Positions 48,501 to 60,356 of a stretch of 64,000 nt of DNA are shown piece by piece (position 1 is the first letter of the stretch; each line of letters opens with the position of its first letter). The notes under the pieces were generated by a model. It saw only the letters and a program-made list of their open reading frames with translations, ran no database searches and was not told the DNA's origin. The translations under genes were made by a program, and so were the position numbers. Source of the stretch: Portunus trituberculatus (Eukaryota > Arthropoda > Malacostraca > Decapoda > Portunidae); the NCBI RefSeq assembly GCF_017591435.1, contig NC_059300.1:4867956-4931955 (forward strand). The letters run 5' to 3'.

Positions 48501-48609
48501 CTGTAGAAATAAAACATTTTAAATGAATTAGCAGAGACTTAGAAAATTCTATTTTATATAATAGCCAATAATTTCTAATGCAAAATCTAAATCATATTTT
48601 AAATAGTAC

Positions 48610-48786
48610 CTAGTCATTACTGGAATCTCCAGCTTTCTTTTGAAGGCCGCCTTGATTTGGTTGGCTGCCACTGGGGAACTGTTCTGAAGGTTCCATAGGG
48701 CCTGTATCTTGGCTGTGGTCCTCCACCACTCTGACCCCTGGACATCCCGAACATCTGTTGTTGCCAACAGATTGACTGTGTGTGCA
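48610..48786 (-). pseudogene. hAT gene exon: AHTVNLLATTDV
   Basis: 177 nt, phase 2 both sides. It reads AHTVNLLATTDVRDVQGSEW, then KIQALWNLQNSSPVAANQIK and LEIPVMT. CSAHTVNL is the usual histidine-bearing hAT motif. Splice sites TTGTTTCAG and GTACTA. Confidence 0.88.
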
Positions 48787-48892
48787 CTGAAACAATAAGA
48801 TATTTAAATATGCAGTTAATTCAAAGATGAGTTAAATGACTTCAATCTTTATTTCATAATATATTAGTGATAGATGCTGCTACTGTTAGTAC

Positions 48893-49129
48893 CTGCAGCG
48901 GTGGTGAGGCGGCAGACTTGGGTTGTCGCCCTGAGCCCTCAGGCGCACTTGAGATCCATAACCTGTGGGTTAGGATCCTCAGGTTCCTGGTTGGCCTCAC
49001 CAAAGGTGTTGAAGGTGGCTGCATAATTGGTGCCATTGTCTGTGATGGTGGCTGCCACCTTGCCATGGATGCTAAAGTCCTGGTGAATCTCTGTGATGAG
49101 TTTTCCCAGAGTTGGTCCATCTGACTTTC
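48893..49129 (-). pseudogene. hAT gene exon with frameshift: TITDNGTNY
   Basis: The first part reads DGPTLGKLITEIHQDFSIHG, then KVAATITDNGTNYAATFNTF (the TDN catalytic aspartate motif). A stop then appears after DLKCA, while the homologous continuation GDNPSLPPHHRC is in another frame. The length (237 nt) fits neither flanking phase. Two single-base losses would account for both problems. Confidence 0.8.
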
Positions 49130-49479
49130 CTGAAGACAATAATTAATGATTTATTTTATAGATTAGATTTATATCACATAGGTACCATATATACTGGAGA
49201 ATACAGGCAACCCCCTGCTTAACGAAGGTTCACACAACAAAATTTTGCTATAACAAAGATTTCCTTTTACTTCCATCTGCTTGTTTAACGAACACCGAAC
49301 TCAGTTTAACGAAATTTTATCCTGGTAATTTTTTTTCAAGTTTGAAAGCTCTGCTGTATCACGCAAGCCGACAGGCTTTTGAATACATCAGTGCCTCTCG
49401 TGGACAAAATGCACATCACTCACTCCCCTAGTTCAAAACATTAAAAGCATCAGCAGCAGCTCGTGTTCCCTCGCTCTAC

Positions 49480-49665
49480 ATGCCATCAAAACACCCTGCA
49501 ATGTCGCCTAGCATTGCTAAGAAGACCAGGAAGTCTCTTACTTTCGAAGTGAAGCTGGATATTATTCACAGACATGAGAGAGGCCAAAAAACTAATGGCA
49601 TTGCTTCCCACCATGGCGTGACTCCATCTACTGTCTACCATTTTCAAGTCAACAGACTATATTAA
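49480..49665 (+). pseudogene. Tigger transposase fragment (CENP-B N-terminal HTH)
   Basis: Reads MPSKHPAMSPSIAKKTRKSL, then TFEVKLDIIHRHERGQKTNG and IASHHGVTPSTVYHF, the DNA-binding helix-turn-helix of pogo/Tigger/CENP-B proteins. The rest of the transposase is lost. A sister fragment lies in reverse at about 55600-55710. Confidence 0.75.
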
Positions 49666-49908
49666 GAAGGCTGGTGAGATCATATCTTCCTTGCAAGCTA
49701 AAAGCACCACCTGAACTCGTGACTCTGCAATGGATAAAATGGAAAGCCTTGTGGAAATGTGGTACATAAGTTTTGTATGTGGTAGAATGATGTGCCCTTT
49801 GTTTACATTCAACTGGTTGCCAGTTAGTGTATTTCCTGCTCCACTCTCCCTCCCTTCATAAATTTAAGATCAACATTATAAAGTTACTTACATACATACA
49901 TTAGTATA

Positions 49909-50992
49909 CAGTAAAACCACAGCTCACGACCATAATTCGTTCCTAAATCCTGTTCGTCATCCGATTTGTACGTCCCCTGAATTATTTTTCCCATAAGAAT
50001 GTATTGAAATACCATTAATCCGTTCCAGACCCCCTAAAAAATCATACTTTTATCCATAAAACTCATTCAAAATAGACCTTTATTGTATGCATGACATGAA
50101 CAAAATAATTATAAAAAACCTAAATTGTTTTGCTTACCTAAATGCTATCAAAATTATAATAAAATAGACAAAAAAGAAAGGGTTATTTACTTGAGAGACT
50201 GGATGATGATGGCATGATGGAATGGAGGAGAGGAGGATGGGGAGGAAGACAGACAAGATCCGAGAAGACAGTCATGAGAGAGGACTTTGGATGTGCGCAG
50301 CGTGCCAGAGCTACACAACAGCTGTGTAGCGTCACAAGTCAGTGCCGCTATGTGGTGCCCCGTTATAGTGAACATCGGCGTAGGAAACATGGAAAGATTG
50401 CCGGTCTTCGTCTCTGCCTTTGGAAGACCCTTGCCTGCTAGGGATTGACTTCCTCACGCATGTGGGAGCAAGTTTGGACTTCCAAGAAGGGAAGTTAAAG
50501 GTACGTGGCCAGGAAGTTCCTTTGATCCTCGGAGGTGATGCTCAGTGTGAGAGGAGCAGGCAGTAGGGTGGTGTTCCTTGCCAGGCGAGCGAGGAAACAG
50601 CTGCGATGGATGTGCCACAATCTGCAGTACCTGGACATGGCCAGGATGATGATGACAGCAACGCTGAGAGCCACCAGAGCAGCGAGGATAACGCCGAGGA
50701 AGCTACAGTAGAGCGCGCTGGTAACATCACCATGCCCAGGAAAAACAGGAGAAAATCGTGGTGGCATGGAGATTAAGTTATGTAATATTTTTCGTATGTT
50801 CCTATTTCTATTTTCTTTTGTGCTTATGTTTTGTTTTGTTGTTGTGTGATAGCCGGGTTGGCTATCACAGAAAGCAACTTCGCCGCAGCCGTTTAACCGC
50901 ATTCGTCCCCCGAAATATCGTTCGTCCCTAATTTTTTGGTCATCTCCCGAATTGTTCGTCCCTAGAGACGTTTGTCAAGCGAGGTTTTACTG
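49909..50992 (+). mobile_element. MITE carrying a retropepsin-like fragment, copy 1
   Basis: Starts CAGTAAAACCACAGCTCACG and ends CGAGGTTTTACTG between TA dinucleotides, 1,084 bp. Subterminal GTTCGTCCC / GGGACGAAC motifs repeat at both ends. The interior has an open reading in which LDFQEGKLKVRGQEVPLILG is followed after one TAG by EDNAEEATVERAGNITMPRK. Homologous to 51448-52546 (inverted) and 63649-64000. Confidence 0.85.
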
Positions 50993-51376
50993 TACATTAT
51001 AATGACTTAGTCTTAAATTAAACTACTTAAATGTTTAACTTCATAATTTTTACTTTAATTAAATCTTTTACTGTGATCTGATGCACTCTCGCTCGCTTTG
51101 TTTACTCTCAATGGAAGTTCAGTCAGTGGTCAAACTTGTTATAATTGGTTTGCTTGATGAAAATTTGCTTAACGAAGGGTTTTTTAGGAACGTAACCCCT
51201 TCGTTAAGCGGGGATTGCCTGTAATAATATTTTTTTTGCCAATTTTTAGGCTACTAAATCAAGGGGTCATCTTACATACTGAACGTAAAACACAACTCTT
51301 TAACCCCGTGTTGAAAATTAAGAGCCACAGTACCTTGGAATTCAAACTGTAGCCATGCACACACTTGCACATTATA

Positions 51377-51378
<2 letters not shown>

Positions 51379-51447
<69 letters not shown>
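51379..51447 (+). repeat. (TA)n microsatellite
   Basis: About 69 bases of TA directly at the left end of the second MITE copy. Confidence 0.97.
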
Positions 51448-51450
<3 letters not shown>

Positions 51451-52543
51451 TAAAACCTCGCTTGACGAACGTCTCTAAGGACGAACAATTCGGGAGACGA
51501 CCAAAAAAATTGTCAATATATTGACCCAGGGGATGAACGATATTTCGGGGGATGAACACGGTTAAATGGCTCGCCAGCAGGTGAGCCGTTTGTGTGATAG
51601 CTAACCTGGATAACACACAACAACAAAACAAAATATAAGCACAAAAGAAAATAGAAACAGGAACATACGAAAAATATTACATAACAATCTCCGTGCCACT
51701 ATGATTTTCTCCCGTTTTTCCTGGGCATGGTGATGTTACCAGCGCGCTCTACTGTAGCTTCCTCGGCGTTATCCTCGCTGCTCTGGTGGCTCTCAGCGTT
51801 GCTGTCATCATCATCCTGGCCATGTCCAGGTACTGCAGATTGTGGCACATCCATCGCAGCTGTTTCCTCGCTCGCCTGGCAAGGAACACCGCCCTACTGC
51901 CCGCTCCTCTCACACTGAGCATCACCTCTGAGGATCAAAGGAACTTCCTGGCCACGTGCCTTTAACTTCCCTTCTTGAAGTCCAAACTTGCTCCCACATG
52001 CGTGAGGAAGTCAATCCCCAGCAGGCGAGGGTCTTCCAAGGCAGAGACGAAGACTGGCAATCTTTCCATGTTTCTCACGCCGATGTTCACTATAACGGCG
52101 CCCCACATAGCGGCAATGACTTGTGACGCTACACAGCTGTTGTGTAGCTCTGGCACGCTGCACATCCAAAGTCCTCTCATGACTGTCTTCTCGGATCTTG
52201 TCTGTCTTCCTCCCCATCCTCCTCTCCTACATTCCATCATGCCATCAACGTCCAGTCTCTCAAGTAAATAACCTTTTCTTTTTTATCCATTTTATTATCA
52301 TTTTGATAGCATTTAGGTAAGTAAAACAATTTAGGCTTTCTATAATTATTTTGTTCATGTCATGCATACATTAAAGGTCTATTTTGAATGGGTTTTATGG
52401 ACAAAAGTATGATTTTTTTTTGGGTCTGGAACAGATTAATGGTATTTCAATACATTCTTATGGGAAAAATTGATTCAGGGGACGAACAAATCGGATGACG
52501 AACAGGATTTAGGAACGAATTATGGTCGTGAGCTGAGGTTTTA

Positions 52544-52546
<3 letters not shown>
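51448..52546 (-). mobile_element. MITE carrying a retropepsin-like fragment, copy 2 (inverted)
   Basis: 1,099 bp, inverted relative to copy 1 and flanked by TA inside TA microsatellites. On the minus strand 51962-52240 is open and includes ELHNSCVASQVIAAMWGAVI, MERLPVFVSALEDPRLLGID and FLTHVGASLDFKKGS. The LLGIDFL..VGA.LDF pattern is the C-terminal half of Ty3/gypsy-type retropepsins (ILG.DFL). Confidence 0.85.

Positions 52547-52604
<58 letters not shown>
52547..52604 (+). repeat. (TA)n microsatellite
   Basis: About 57 bases of TA separating the MITE from the Tc1-like element. Confidence 0.97.
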
Positions 52605-52606
<2 letters not shown>

Positions 52607-52853
52607 TCTGAAAAGTCACTGCGTGTAGGGAGCGGCGCAGTGACTTTATAAGTTGACTGTATTTCTTTAGTTGCAACAAAGCCAAGAGGGGTGAGAGAGA
52701 TATTGTATGTCTGACAGCGAGGTACACCCTTTTCCACCCTCAGCCCCTCTCAGATGTCATAGCAAGTAGATGTTTGGTACTGTCTTGTTTGCTTTTTCCT
52801 GCTTTTTGCACTAACATTACACTTCTTTTCTTATGCATAACAGCTAAGTAGAC

Positions 52854-53545
52854 ATGGGTGGAAAGTGCACTGATGAGAGAGCTATTCAAGCTATCATTTA
52901 TCTCCATAAAGCAGGTATTAGCAACAAAGAAATGTGCATTAAAAAAATGCCTTAAGCTCCATACTGTGCAGGAGCTCATTCAAAAATTCAAAGTTGGATG
53001 GGGCAAAAATTTACTGCTCCCACAAAAGCCATTTGGCAGGCCACGTAAGGTACCTGAGAGGACAAGAACACTTCTCAGGAGGCAGCTGGAGGTCAATTCC
53101 AGCCTTACAGGATGCTAAATTAAGGAAGGGAATCCTGACTTGTTAGCTGGTGTCTCTCTCCATACTGTCCACGATACTTTGCGGCATGACCTTGGGTACC
53201 ACAGTTACCGGGCAAAGAAAAAGCCACTTACTTATAAATGATGAGAGCACTTTCTGTGTGAGTGGTACAACATTTAATAGTGTACAGGTGCCCAGGCTCT
53301 GATCCTGATGATCCCCGCTACACTCAAAAACCACCAAACACATTCAGAGTTTAATGATTTGGGGATGTTTTCCTTTCAATGGTCTTGGTGATCTTGTTGT
53401 GTTCCCTAAAAACACTACTATCACTAAAGAAGTGTATCTGGAATTCTTAATGGATACCGTATTCTACAGCTTGCAAGACGCTGTATCTTGGAAGATGTAC
53501 CCTATTATTTTAAGGAAATTTCTAAGAAAAAAGTCATTCTCATAG
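52854..53545 (+). pseudogene. Tc1-like transposase, N-terminal part
   Basis: From MGGKCTDERAIQAII to about 53545 with several stops and shifts. The HTH and the GRPRK linker precede the VMIWGCF motif, which carries the region of the second catalytic acidic residue. Confidence 0.8.
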
Positions 53546-54170
53546 AAGAACACATTCACCGTATACCAAAACACTGAACACAAAAACATAAGAAGCAAGG
53601 AGTCTGCAAGACACTATTGTTTCAGCACTTATTACAAATTTACAACTATGTAAAATAAAAACACCAAAGGTAAATACGTACACAGTGAAGCAGTCCATCT
53701 CTTCTTCTTGTTTTAGTGGTTGGCGACGGCACATATTGGACGTATTGTTTACATTACGTGATCACTTGTCCTCAATTTTGGAGGTTTGTCATTCGGAAAT
53801 TCCAAAGTTTCGGAAATTTGGGAGGCTGAATAACTTAGGTTATTAAAATAGCTGAATCTGCCAAATGCCGAAACTGAACGCGTCATTGCTGCAGTTCGTA
53901 CAGGTAACTCTCGATTTACACGATAGATGCATTCTAGGAGGCATCACGTATATCCTTAGTACTGAGTTTACATCATATAAAAGGCTGAATTAAATAGTAC
54001 TTAAGTTAACATCATAATGTAATGACTTAACATACAAATCCAGGTCGCTATCAGTGTCCAAGCTCACTTGAGGCTGGGTGTTGCCTTACAATACAACACT
54101 CATCTTGGAAGACACTAATATTTTTCAGGGTATTTTTTAGGGAAAAAGTGCATCTTGTAAGCCATAAAAT
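53530..54170. mobile_element. Insertion splitting the Tc1-like transposase
   Basis: Non-Tc1 sequence separates two collinear transposase parts. Inside, CAGGTAACTCTCGATTTACA (53897-53916) looks like a Tigger-type end, and 54070-54175 resembles the MITE-type end seen around 51225-51290. Identity and exact borders are unresolved. Confidence 0.45.
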
Positions 54171-54498
54171 ACAGTAATCTTGAGTCGTCATTTGAGAAAA
54201 CCAAAGGTGATATTTTCCAACAGGATGGGGCACCAGCTCAAACGGCTAAAATAGTCAAAGAATAACTAGATAATTGTGAAATCAACACCATAAAAGATTG
54301 GCTTGGGAATTCAACAGATATTTCTCCAATAGAGAATTTATGGGCTATAATTAAGGCTAAACTACTCTCTAATCTGGAAAAAGAGCTTCACAATTGTTGG
54401 ACAGACTTCAAGCCTGAAACACTTCAAAATTTAGCTGATAGTGTACCAAAACATCTGAGAGGTGCTCAAGAAAAAAGAAATCCAATAAAGTACTAAGT
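54171..54498 (+). pseudogene. Tc1-like transposase, C-terminal part
   Basis: Contains FQQDGAPAQTA (second catalytic Asp) and DISPIENLWAIIK (final acidic residue in PIENLW), then KYstop. One internal TAA after IVKE. Confidence 0.85.
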
Positions 54499-54570
54499 AC
54501 TGGGTAGAGTTAGAATTTATGTTTTTTGGGCATCTTGCATGAAATATGACGAAAAACTATTGGTGCAATA

Positions 54571-55018
<448 letters not shown>

Positions 55019-55241
55019 ATGTGGATAAAATACTGTTTATGTTAAGCTAGCCTATGATATCCCTCACAAATGATCTCGCTATAAAATCAATGCAATGTGA
55101 AAAGATGGAAGCCAGTCTTTCCATTATAGCATTCTCCAGCATACTTTTGTTCCACATCATCATTGAAGTTAAAATCAAGACAATTTCTGTATAGACTGGC
55201 AAGTCAGGTCAAGTAAAGTAATTCTTTCAAGAAATGTGGTA

Positions 55242-55990
55242 AGGCAACCCCCGCTTAACGAACAGGTTACGTTCCTAAAAAAAAAAAAAAGTTAAGCAAA
55301 CCTATTATAACAAGTTTGGCCCCTGACTTGAACTTCCATTGCAAGTAAATAAAGCAAGATTGCATCATAGTACAGTAAAAGGTTTAATGAAAGCAAAAAT
55401 TATGAAGTTAACATTTAAGCAGTTTAATTTAAGACTAAGTCATTATAATGTACACTACTGTATGTATGTAAGTAACTTTATAATGTTGATGATCTTAAAT
55501 TAATGAAGGGAGGGAGAGTGAAACAGGAAAGATGCTAGCCGGCAACCTGTGGAATGTAAACAAAGGGCGCGAGCAATGTTATTAGTTTTCTCGTGTCTGT
55601 GAATAATAATCCAGCTTCACTTCGAGAGTAAGAGACTTCCTGGTCTTCTTAGCAACATTAGGTGACATTGCAGGGCTGGTTGCAGGACGTTTTGGTGGCA
55701 TGTTTAGTGAGGGAAGACGAGCTGCTGCTGGACGCTGTTATTGTTTTGGACTAAGAGCGGGGGAGGGTAAGGGGGTGAGTGGTGTGCATTTTGTCCACGA
55801 GAGGTGCTGGTGTATTCAAATGCCTGTCAGCTTGTGTGATATGGTGGGCTTTCAAACATGAAAAAAAATTACCTGGGTAAAATTTCATATGTGAGTTTGG
55901 TGTTCGTTAAACAAGCAGATGGTAGTAAAAGGAAATGTTCATTGTAGTGAAATTTTATTGTGTGAACATTCGTTAATCAGGGATTGCCTG
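55242..55990 (-). mobile_element. Tigger transposon copy 2, internally deleted
   Basis: In reverse orientation to the copy at 49204: the right end reads, on the minus strand, CAGGCAATCCCTGATTAACG. The left end keeps AGGCAACCCCCGCTTAACGA after TA. The minus strand at about 55600-55710 encodes KKTRKSLTLEVKLD, the same HTH start. Confidence 0.8.
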
Positions 55991-56560
55991 TATATCAAAC
56001 CCCTTGGATGGTATGGAGGGTGACTTTTTATGGGATGATGAAGCAGAGGATAGTGATAATGAAGATGCAGATGATAATTCAGGGGATGCAGAATTTGACC
56101 TATACAATGATGCTTTTGCACATGTATCGCAAGTTTTAATTTACTCACAATCTCAGATGAAGATGAGTCTTAAGGTTCTTAATAACATGTCTCAAAATAT
56201 TGTTTAAGGAAATTGTTGGAAAAAAGGAATCAGGATGAGACTGGTGTGGCGGTGTTTTTGTTTACTATGTAATGTTTTCTTAGGCATGTTTTAAAAATTA
56301 CCTACTTACATATATTGTAAAATAAAAGCTTTTATTTCCTTAAACTCTTTATATTTTTTGGTATTTGTGTCCGAGTTAATTGTTGGATCAATAAATAAAG
56401 GGTGGATGTATTCCCAAACTAGCAACAGTAGTAGTGACGGGGCAGCCATATTATGGCTCCCCAGGGCCCTTCAGCCAACCACGTGAGCAATGGCTCCCTC
56501 CACCATTAAGGGGATCGTCTTGTAGTCCAGTAATAGCTTGAAACCTAAACTTTTTCCCTC
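55991..56560. other. No identified gene; acidic ORF
   Basis: An open stretch at 56004-56207 (+) reads MDGMEGDFLWDDEAEDSDNE and is very acidic. It could be the tail of a transposase but is unassigned. The rest is unremarkable. Confidence 0.4.
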
Positions 56561-56666
56561 AAAGATTGGGGATTATCACAGAATCATCTTATTGTCTGGC
56601 ATGTGCAGTACTTAAAGCTTTTAGCACCAAAAGAATGATAAAGTTTTTAGATTTTAATTTTCTTAC

Positions 56667-56970
56667 CTTTACCTCCTTGCACACCAGAGTTGCATGGCAT
56701 CTCTTGAGGGTGTCTCTGTCAATCCAGTGGACTGTCATCCCCAAGAAGGCCCTGTTGTGGGCAGTCCAGCTGTCGGCAGTAGTGGCCACCCACTTCTGCT
56801 GGGAAAGCAGGTTGACCACCTGAGTCCTCCCCCTTTCTATGAGCTTTTTAATGTCCCTGCCCATAGTCCTCCTCGAGGTGGGGTGGAATTCAGGGTTGAC
56901 ATGGTAGAACATCCTCCTGGTGCTAGGATGGTCAGCTACAGCCAGAGGTGTCATGGTCTCAATGAACCAC
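56667..56970 (-). pseudogene. hAT gene exon: RWF...TTADSW
   Basis: 304 nt, phase 2 in and 0 out. With the split arginine codon it reads WFIETMTPLAVADHPSTRRM, KWVATTADSWTAHNRAFLGM and TVHWIDRDTLKRCHATLVCK. T.D.WT is the first catalytic-aspartate region of hATs. Acceptor ATCTTTAG, donor GTAAGA (or GTAAAG six bases earlier). Confidence 0.88.
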
Positions 56971-57091
56971 CTAAAGATAAAATAGGTAAATTAATATATT
57001 TTAAATTTTTAATAAAAATGAATGTTAAGACTACTTTACTAGTAAAAATAATTAAGTTAGTAGCTATTATTTCTCTGAATCTTTTTTTCAC

Positions 57092-57258
57092 CTGGTGTAA
57101 CACTGCCTGGCTCTCTCCTGGTTGAACTTAGTCCACAAGCTCTCCTCCAAGCATATCTGACGCTTCTTGCTATTCTCACTCTCCCTTGACTGGGCGCGAC
57201 TGCGCTTGTTGAGCCCCTCAATGGCGGCAGAGAGCTGAGGGAGCTGGTCTTTGTGCAT
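57092..57258 (-). pseudogene. hAT gene exon: linker after BED finger
   Basis: 167 nt, phase 0 in and 2 out. It reads MHKDQLPQLSAAIEGLNKRS through WTKFNQERARQCYT. Linker between finger and catalytic core. The acceptor is TTTATATCAG and the donor GTGAAA. Confidence 0.82.
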
Positions 57259-57372
57259 CTGATATAAAAATATTAATTTTAGACTATGCAATAAATTTTT
57301 TTATTTTCTTTGCTGAAACTTGCATAAAGTAGCAGGACTAGTGGCATTATTATATGAATTAGACTAACTAAC

Positions 57373-57541
57373 ATTCTTGTAATGCTGCTTGAGGTGGCTC
57401 CTGGTGTGAGTGCTGTAGGTAAACCCTTTCTTGCCTTTGCAGCTAGGATGTTGGCACTTAGCAATGCCATTGTGGATCTTCCTGAGAAAATTCCTATCCA
57501 CCTTCTCATCAGTCCTCAGAAATTTGTCAAAGACATAGAAA
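57373..57541 (-). pseudogene. hAT gene exon: BED-type zinc finger
   Basis: 169 nt, phase 2 in and 0 out. It reads FYVFDKFLRTDEKVDRNFLR, then KCQHPSCKGKKGFTYSTHTR and SHLKQHYKN, with paired Cys and His residues of a BED/C2H2-like finger. Acceptor TCTTTTTCAG, donor GTTAGT. Confidence 0.85.
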
Positions 57542-58844
57542 CTGAAAAAGATAAGTTTCAATGACAGTTTGTTGAATTTAAATATTTAAATTTAATATTT
57601 ATAAATCTTTAAATAATGAAAAGAAGGGAATTTACAACATTTTAACATTTAACATGTTCCTGCAATTGGCAGCATGATGAGTTCTCCTGCTGCAATACAA
57701 ATAAATTGTTGTCACATCAAGGCTGGTCAAGCCAGCAAAGCGAGAAGAGCAGAGTATTGTCTGAGAGAGCACCCAAACAAACTGGCAACCTCAAAGTGTT
57801 TGCCCACCAGTCGCATTGCATACCATGAAAAATCTATGACTTCTCTGTCATACAATCCACTGGTGGACATGCTTTATTTGTTGATATTCAGTATGCCTCT
57901 AAACAGTACTCTATTTTTCCATTCTTAAATTTATTTATATATTTTCGTCTCTGTTTTGCATATTTCGAAAATGAATGCTACATGGTTTTATGGTCAACTT
58001 AGTTCATCAGAAGCATCAGAAGGGAGAGAAGATAAAATAAGATTATAAAGATGATAGCAGGAAGATTTTGAAATTATGAAAAGAACAATAAAGAAAATTA
58101 TTGAAGCTTATCAAGGAAAGTCCAATTGTAATAACTCAGTTTGAATTGTTTATTATAGAAAAGTTTTATGTTCTTCTGAAGGGAAAATGCAAGATAATAT
58201 AATATTGTTTTCTTACATGTATTAGAGAAAAACTATGTGTCAATTTTTTATAGCAGATATTTTTATTTATTTTTTATTTATTTTTTTTTTTTTTGTTTTT
58301 TACTCATGTTTATTTATATATGAAATTCGCAATTCAGAAGGGTCACTAATGGCAGCTATTTTTTTACAATTTGTCCAAACAATATCAGGAAAAAAAAAAA
58401 GAAATCAATCAAAAAATCATTGAAACTTGTCAAGGAAAGTCTAATTATGATGTTTCAAAGATTTGTCATAGAAAAGATTTATGTTCGTCTGAAGGAAAAA
58501 AAATGCAAGATAATTGTTTTTTTTACATGTATTAGAAAGAAAATATGGAAACAAGAAGATTATTTTTCATTCAATTTTTATAACATTAAAAATGAAATAA
58601 GCTTCATATTATTCATCAATCTGTGTTTGTTATGCCCTTCTACACATACTCTTTATAGCAATTTTACTATATAATCCAATTTCTATTAATAGTAAGTTTA
58701 AGATGTCATGTATGTGAAAACTATTATATGACTCACCGGGAGGTCGCATCGCAACAACAGATAGTAACTGATGACATACCAGTTTGTCGTATTGCACATA
58801 ACGTGTTAATAATAATTTTGCTACTTCACTAGTTATTTCCTTAC
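57542..58844 (-). other. hAT gene intron
   Basis: AT-rich intron of 1.3 kb. Contains a diverged direct duplication (about 58090-58230 and 58405-58550, sharing ATCAAGGAAAGTC-like and CTTCTGAAGG-like segments) and a T-rich stretch between. Confidence 0.6.
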
Positions 58845-59049
58845 CTCTCCAGAGTCTCTAAGCAGCTTTTCAGCTCCTTTATGGCCTCCTTGTTGCCCTC
58901 CTGGCTCTGGTCGCCAGCCTCCTCTGTCTCCTCATACTCCACGATCAGAGTCTCCGGCTCAAAAAAAGGCATGTGGTTGTCCCTGTGACTGCTCCCATTT
59001 AGCATAGGAGTGGTAATCATGAAGCTATTTTTATTGTCGGCACTGTTGC
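58845..59049 (-). pseudogene. hAT gene first recognised exon
   Basis: Reads NSADNKNSF then MITTPMLNGSSHRDNHMPFF, EPETLIVEYEETEEAGDQSQ and AIKELKSCLETLE, ending in phase 2 before GTAAGG. The joining codon with the next exon gives Ser, in frame. Start uncertain: an ATG at 59020 or an upstream exon joined at the TTTTTCAG acceptor. Confidence 0.7.
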
Positions 59050-59456
59050 CTGAAAAACTACTACTCTTATCCCAGCTCTTGTTGCAAACTCAAACTGAAC
59101 CTTATCCTTGTCTATGTATCAGTTTTTCCAATCTGTAAAAGAAAAAGAGAAAAACTTTACAAGAATTTTCAGTAAATAACCACAAGGGCATTATCATCAC
59201 TGACATCATCATTCATAAGTCATAAAAGATTATCTGAGTATGTGGTAGCAGTCAGGTGTTCTCTCTCTCTCTCTCTCTTGTACTAATTCCAAGAAGTACT
59301 TATTCGCATTGCAGATTACTGTCTTAGATTTGCTGTGAGGGTGGCCATTTGGTGAGCTTGCAGCAGGACAGTAGTCCATAGCAGCAGAAAGTAAACACAA
59401 TGTCAACACAGTCACTTCTCCAAACCTACTTGCTCTGTTCTGTGTGTGTGTGTGTG

Positions 59457-59551
59457 TTTCACTGTTTGATCTGCTGCAGTCTCTGACGAGACAGCCAGAC
59501 GTTACCCTACGGAACGAGCTCAGAGCTCATTATTTCCGATCTTCGGATAGG

Positions 59552-59553
<2 letters not shown>
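59457..59553 (-). mobile_element. SINE family 1, 3' fragment (reverse)
   Basis: Reverse complement of the last 97 bases of the family, with GT runs on both sides. Confidence 0.9.

Positions 59554-59613
<60 letters not shown>
59554..59613 (+). repeat. (GT)n microsatellite
   Basis: Pure GT linking two reverse-oriented SINEs; equals (CA)n on their sense strand. Confidence 0.96.
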
Positions 59614-59617
<4 letters not shown>

Positions 59618-59903
59618 TCACCTTGGTCACCTGCTGGTCACCTGCTGGTCACCCAGCCAGTCTTCCCCATTACGGAGCGAGCTCAGAGCTCATAGACCAA
59701 TCTTCGGGTAGGACTGAGACCACAACACACTTCACACACCGGGAAAGCGAGGCTACAACCCCTCGAGTTACATCCCGTACCTATTTACTGCTAGGTGAAC
59801 AGGGGCTACACATTAAGAGGCTTGCCAATTTGCCTCGCTGCCTCCGGGATTTGCACCCGGACCCTCTCGAGTGTGAGTCGAGCGTGCTAACCACTACAGT
59901 ATG
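59613..59903 (-). mobile_element. SINE family 2 (reverse)
   Basis: Near full length, with an 11-base internal duplication (CACCTGCTGGT twice). The tRNA head is degenerate at its end. Confidence 0.9.
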
Positions 59904-60162
59904 GTGTGTGTATGTGTGTGTGTGTGTGTGTGTCAGGGAGGAAGAGCCAGTGTCATTATCCTTGCTTACCCAACAACATTAGAACAAAATAATACATAAC
60001 TAACACTTCTCACCGGCAGGTCATGGTCCAACCAGCCAGGGACCCCAATTCACTACGAGTGTCACTCTAGTAATCTGACAGCCAAGCAGTTGCAGCTTTC
60101 CACCTTATTGCAAGTTTTATAAAACATAGATTAACAAAACAAATTACAATAATATCTAGCAT
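59904..60162. other. Intergenic
   Basis: Short GT run then unremarkable sequence, with nothing recognised. Confidence 0.5.
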
Positions 60163-60356
60163 GCACCTTTTTTTTGGCTTGTTTACCATGTCATATATTT
60201 ATTAATCTGTGGCCACACAAAACTGGATTTGTAAAAAGAAAGGGGGAAGGGGAAAAGACTGCCAGTTTGGTCCAAAAAAATTGTTTGGTATCTGACTAGT
60301 CCATTATTGAGCAAAATCTGTTACTGTGAGGTCCATTATCATGAGGCACCTCTGTA
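60163..60356. mobile_element. Tigger-like element end (copy of 37313-37500)
   Basis: Shares TTTTTTGGCTTGTTTA, GTCCATTA and GAGCAAAATCTGTTACTGTG with the other copy. The end AGGCACCTCTG is the degenerate counterpart of GAGCTACCACTG. Confidence 0.5.

Larger units (their letters stand above)
49204..51221 (+). mobile_element. Tigger (pogo-like) transposon, broken
   Basis: Ends CAGGCAACCCCCTGCTTAAC and, in reverse, CAGGCAATCCCCGCTTAACG, flanked by TA on both sides (49202-49203, 51222-51223). Internally it keeps only the N-terminal CENP-B-type helix-turn-helix of a transposase (49480-49665). It is split by a MITE at 49909-50992. Confidence 0.85.

Noticed and set aside
48854..49120. Fully open alternative frame across the hAT exon at 48893-49129
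   Set aside because: It lacks the TDNGTNY motif and its exit phase does not fit the next exon; open by chance.
50542..50733. ORFs rich in Ala/Leu/Ser on the reverse of the MITE interior (also 51727-51918)
   Set aside because: Reverse complement of the acidic, Glu/Asp/Ser-rich reading that continues the retropepsin-like frame; the hydrophobic look comes from the complement.
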